From Theobroma cacao (taxonomy: Eukaryota; Streptophyta; Magnoliopsida; Malvales; Malvaceae): a DNA stretch of 64,000 nt. The notes under the pieces were generated by a model that saw only the letters and a list, made by a program, of their open reading frames with translations, did no database searches and was not told the origin of the DNA. Below, in pieces: positions 49,591 through 64,000 of this stretch. Positions within the stretch are counted from its first letter, which is position 1; every line of letters starts with the position of its first letter. The translations under genes and the position numbers were made by a program. The stretch lies in contig NC_030850.1 of the NCBI RefSeq assembly GCF_000208745.1, positions 31,874,099-31,938,098 on the forward strand, in the 5' to 3' direction.

Positions 49591-49870
49591 CATTCAAAAC
49601 TGGACTGAATAATATTTCTTACATAAATGAGATAAACCAGTACAAATAATACATAGCATAGCATGAATGTATGTAATGAATAGCTTGGCTAGCTAATATA
49701 AAACAACATAAATACATCCCTGGCAGAAAAATCTTTAAAATTGATGAATCTATTAATTAACTTTAGTTGGTATGGAAACAAGCCTAACAAAATTGGATAT
49801 TCCTGTTACTTAAGGAAGGAGAACAAAGGAAGCACCAAAAGGAAAAAAAAAAATATGTAATGTTGCAGAA

Positions 49871-51330
<1,460 letters not shown>

Positions 51331-52118
51331 TTACTTACATTTTTTTTTTGGGTAAAAGAAATACTAAATTAGGAAACGCCCTTTATAATTAATTATAGGC
51401 ATGAAATTGGCCCAAAAAAAGTTGAATATAATTGAGAAATAAAAAAAAAATTGGAGAATGTAAGTAAATTTATACAACGTGTGCCGTCGCCTTTTAAGAA
51501 AGGAGTTGTAGCACCTATTATCCTGCTACAAATGTAAATTACTTCGATGGTTCCACTAACAAAATGTAAAAGTTCAAAAAGGGAAAAATACTCTATTTGA
51601 GCTTTGTCTATATTAAGATTTAAATTTTTTTTGATATAATGATAAAAAAAAGTCATTTAAATAATTTTTTTATTATTATTACATTCAATCAAGTTACATG
51701 TTTAGATAAATTGATACTTTTTGAATTGGTTGAATTAAGTGACTTTTTGTAATTGGGGAATGGAGGTGAGGTGAATGCCTTAATCCTCACGTTGCAAGGT
51801 ACGGTTTATGCGTACAAGTTTCTTTGAGTTTCTGGTCTATTGTGTAGTCTTGTAGGTGACACTTTTGAAGATAATTCTGAGCTGTTATTCTCAATTTTAG
51901 AGAGTAACGAAAATGAATTTTCTTGTTTTTATTTCAAAAGTGAAGTTTTACTTTTTTATGTTTTTAATATATTATGAATTATTTTAAAAAAATATCTACA
52001 TGATGTGACATGATGTTGATGTGAAATATGATAAATATCACATGATCATATTATTATGTCAAATTAACATATCATGTCATCATCAATTAAAATATATCAA
52101 CATACCACCTTACGTACA

Positions 52119-52705
52119 CTATAAAATGACAAATAATATTTAATTAAATTAATCATTAATCGTACAAGTCAATAATGAATTATAAAAATTTATTTAACTC
52201 AAAATAAAAATAAAAAAATTTATTTCACTTAAAATAAAATATATATAAATTTATTTAACTCAAAATAAAATTATAAAAGTTTGATTGAGTGTAAAAAAAA
52301 TATAAATTTATTTAAATTTTCTTGAATAGTTTGATTTTTTTTAGATATTATACTAAAAAGTCAATGCCTTTGAAAAACTTACTTTTTTAATCAATTTATA
52401 ATATAATACTTAAAAAATTTAAATAAATTTTTATTATTTTATTATATTCAATTAAATTTTTATATTTTTATTTTAAATCAAATAAACTTTTATTCTTTAA
52501 AAATTAACTAATTCATTAGTCAATTGTCATTTCGCATTTACATAATATCAAACAAACATAAAATGATAAATAATATTTTAATTAATAATTAATTATAAAA
52601 ATTAATTTAATTTAAAATAAAATCATAAAAACTTGATTAAATCAAATAAAAAAAGATAAATTTATTTAAAATTTTTTAAATAATTTAAAAAAATTTAAAG
52701 CATTA
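52119..52705. repeat. AT-rich repeat array with inverted arms
   Basis: A block near 52119-52345 (AAATGACAAATAATATT, AATTTATTTAACTCAAAATAA repeated three times with changes) resembles 52553-52705. The segment 52395-52500 is roughly the reverse complement of 52553-52705 (ATTTTATTTTAAAT core), so a long hairpin centred near 52525 could form. It looks like nested or tandem MITE-like elements. The low complexity makes exact ends unsure. Confidence 0.45.
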
Positions 52706-53108
52706 CGTTATTATCATATTTTAGTCCGACATTTAATTTAATATAGTATTTTAAAATTCAGCACTTGCATCAACACCTCCAAAAGTAAAACCACGACAGA
52801 AGCGTCCGGCACCGCTAACACAGCGGCAACATAAAAATTGAAAAAAAAAAAAAAAGAAAAGCATGGACGATGTTTTTCCAAATATGCTGTGCATATTTTT
52901 CCTAAAACTCACAAGGGACATGCATCCATGCAATGAATAAAATATCTAGTAGATATGCATCCCTTCCCCTTTGAACCCCGTTTCTTTTATCAGTGTTCAG
53001 TAATGCCTAAAAATGATTTGTCTTACAAAATTGGACGGATGAGTTGTAAGAGATGTAATTAAGATTGAAAAAAATAAAGAAAAAAGAAAAAAAAATCTAT
53101 ACAGCTTC

Positions 53109-64000
<10,892 letters not shown>

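Larger units (their letters stand above)
48413..49870. other. Upstream of the small acidic gene and downstream of DIM1A
   Basis: Includes the inferred leader exon and intron of the small acidic gene (to about 48900), AT-rich spacer, and a duplicated DIM1A 3'-end fragment near 49544-49590. Confidence 0.5.

Overview
This window is nuclear DNA of a flowering plant, almost certainly a eudicot. Genes are split by many short GT-AG introns, intergenic DNA is AT-rich, remnants of a Ty1/copia element and a LINE are present, and the proteins match plant families (PADRE, CKI1-type hybrid histidine kinase, plant universal stress protein, plant MSH6 with a Tudor domain). A Malvales-like genome is only my guess from overall style. 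I see no bacterial, organellar, viral or CRISPR features.

Layout, left to right. 1-3461 has no recognised gene. Two PADRE/DUF4228 genes lie in the same orientation on the minus strand (3462-4061 and 6236-6721). A complete three-exon SAR1 GTPase gene follows (8971-11470, minus). RPL29 is at 14675-14950 (plus) and a four-exon universal stress protein gene is at 16909-18021 (minus). A gene-poor stretch of about 6 kb leads to a seven-exon RING-CH membrane E3 ligase gene (24175-26532, plus). The mismatch-repair gene MSH6 occupies 27317-35618 on the minus strand in 21 exons.

36.2-39.9 kb is a graveyard of mobile DNA: an AT-rich repeat, a broken Ty1/copia element with a recognisable 5' LTR, primer-binding site and frameshifted gag, and a LINE RNase H fragment. 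A CKI1-like histidine kinase follows (CDS 43036-47533, plus), then a small acidic protein gene (48155-48412, minus) and the 18S rRNA dimethylase DIM1A (49871-51141, minus). The last 11 kb is most of a large WD40-bromodomain (PHIP/BRWD-type) gene on the minus strand, whose 5' end lies beyond the right edge.

The genes are unrelated housekeeping and signalling loci, not a cluster. RPL29, DIM1A and the small acidic gene share a telobox (AAACCCTAA) in the promoter or leader, as expected for translation-related genes. MSH6 has two E2F-consensus sites upstream, as expected for a replication-linked gene. I joined exons by hand from reading frame, splice signals and family similarity. All joined frames close without internal stops. 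I found no convincing new biological system. The most useful oddities are a repeat family with one copy in an intron of each of two genes, a duplicated 3' end of DIM1A, a 102-bp stop-free intron inside the CKI1 sensor domain, and orphan promoter-like regions.
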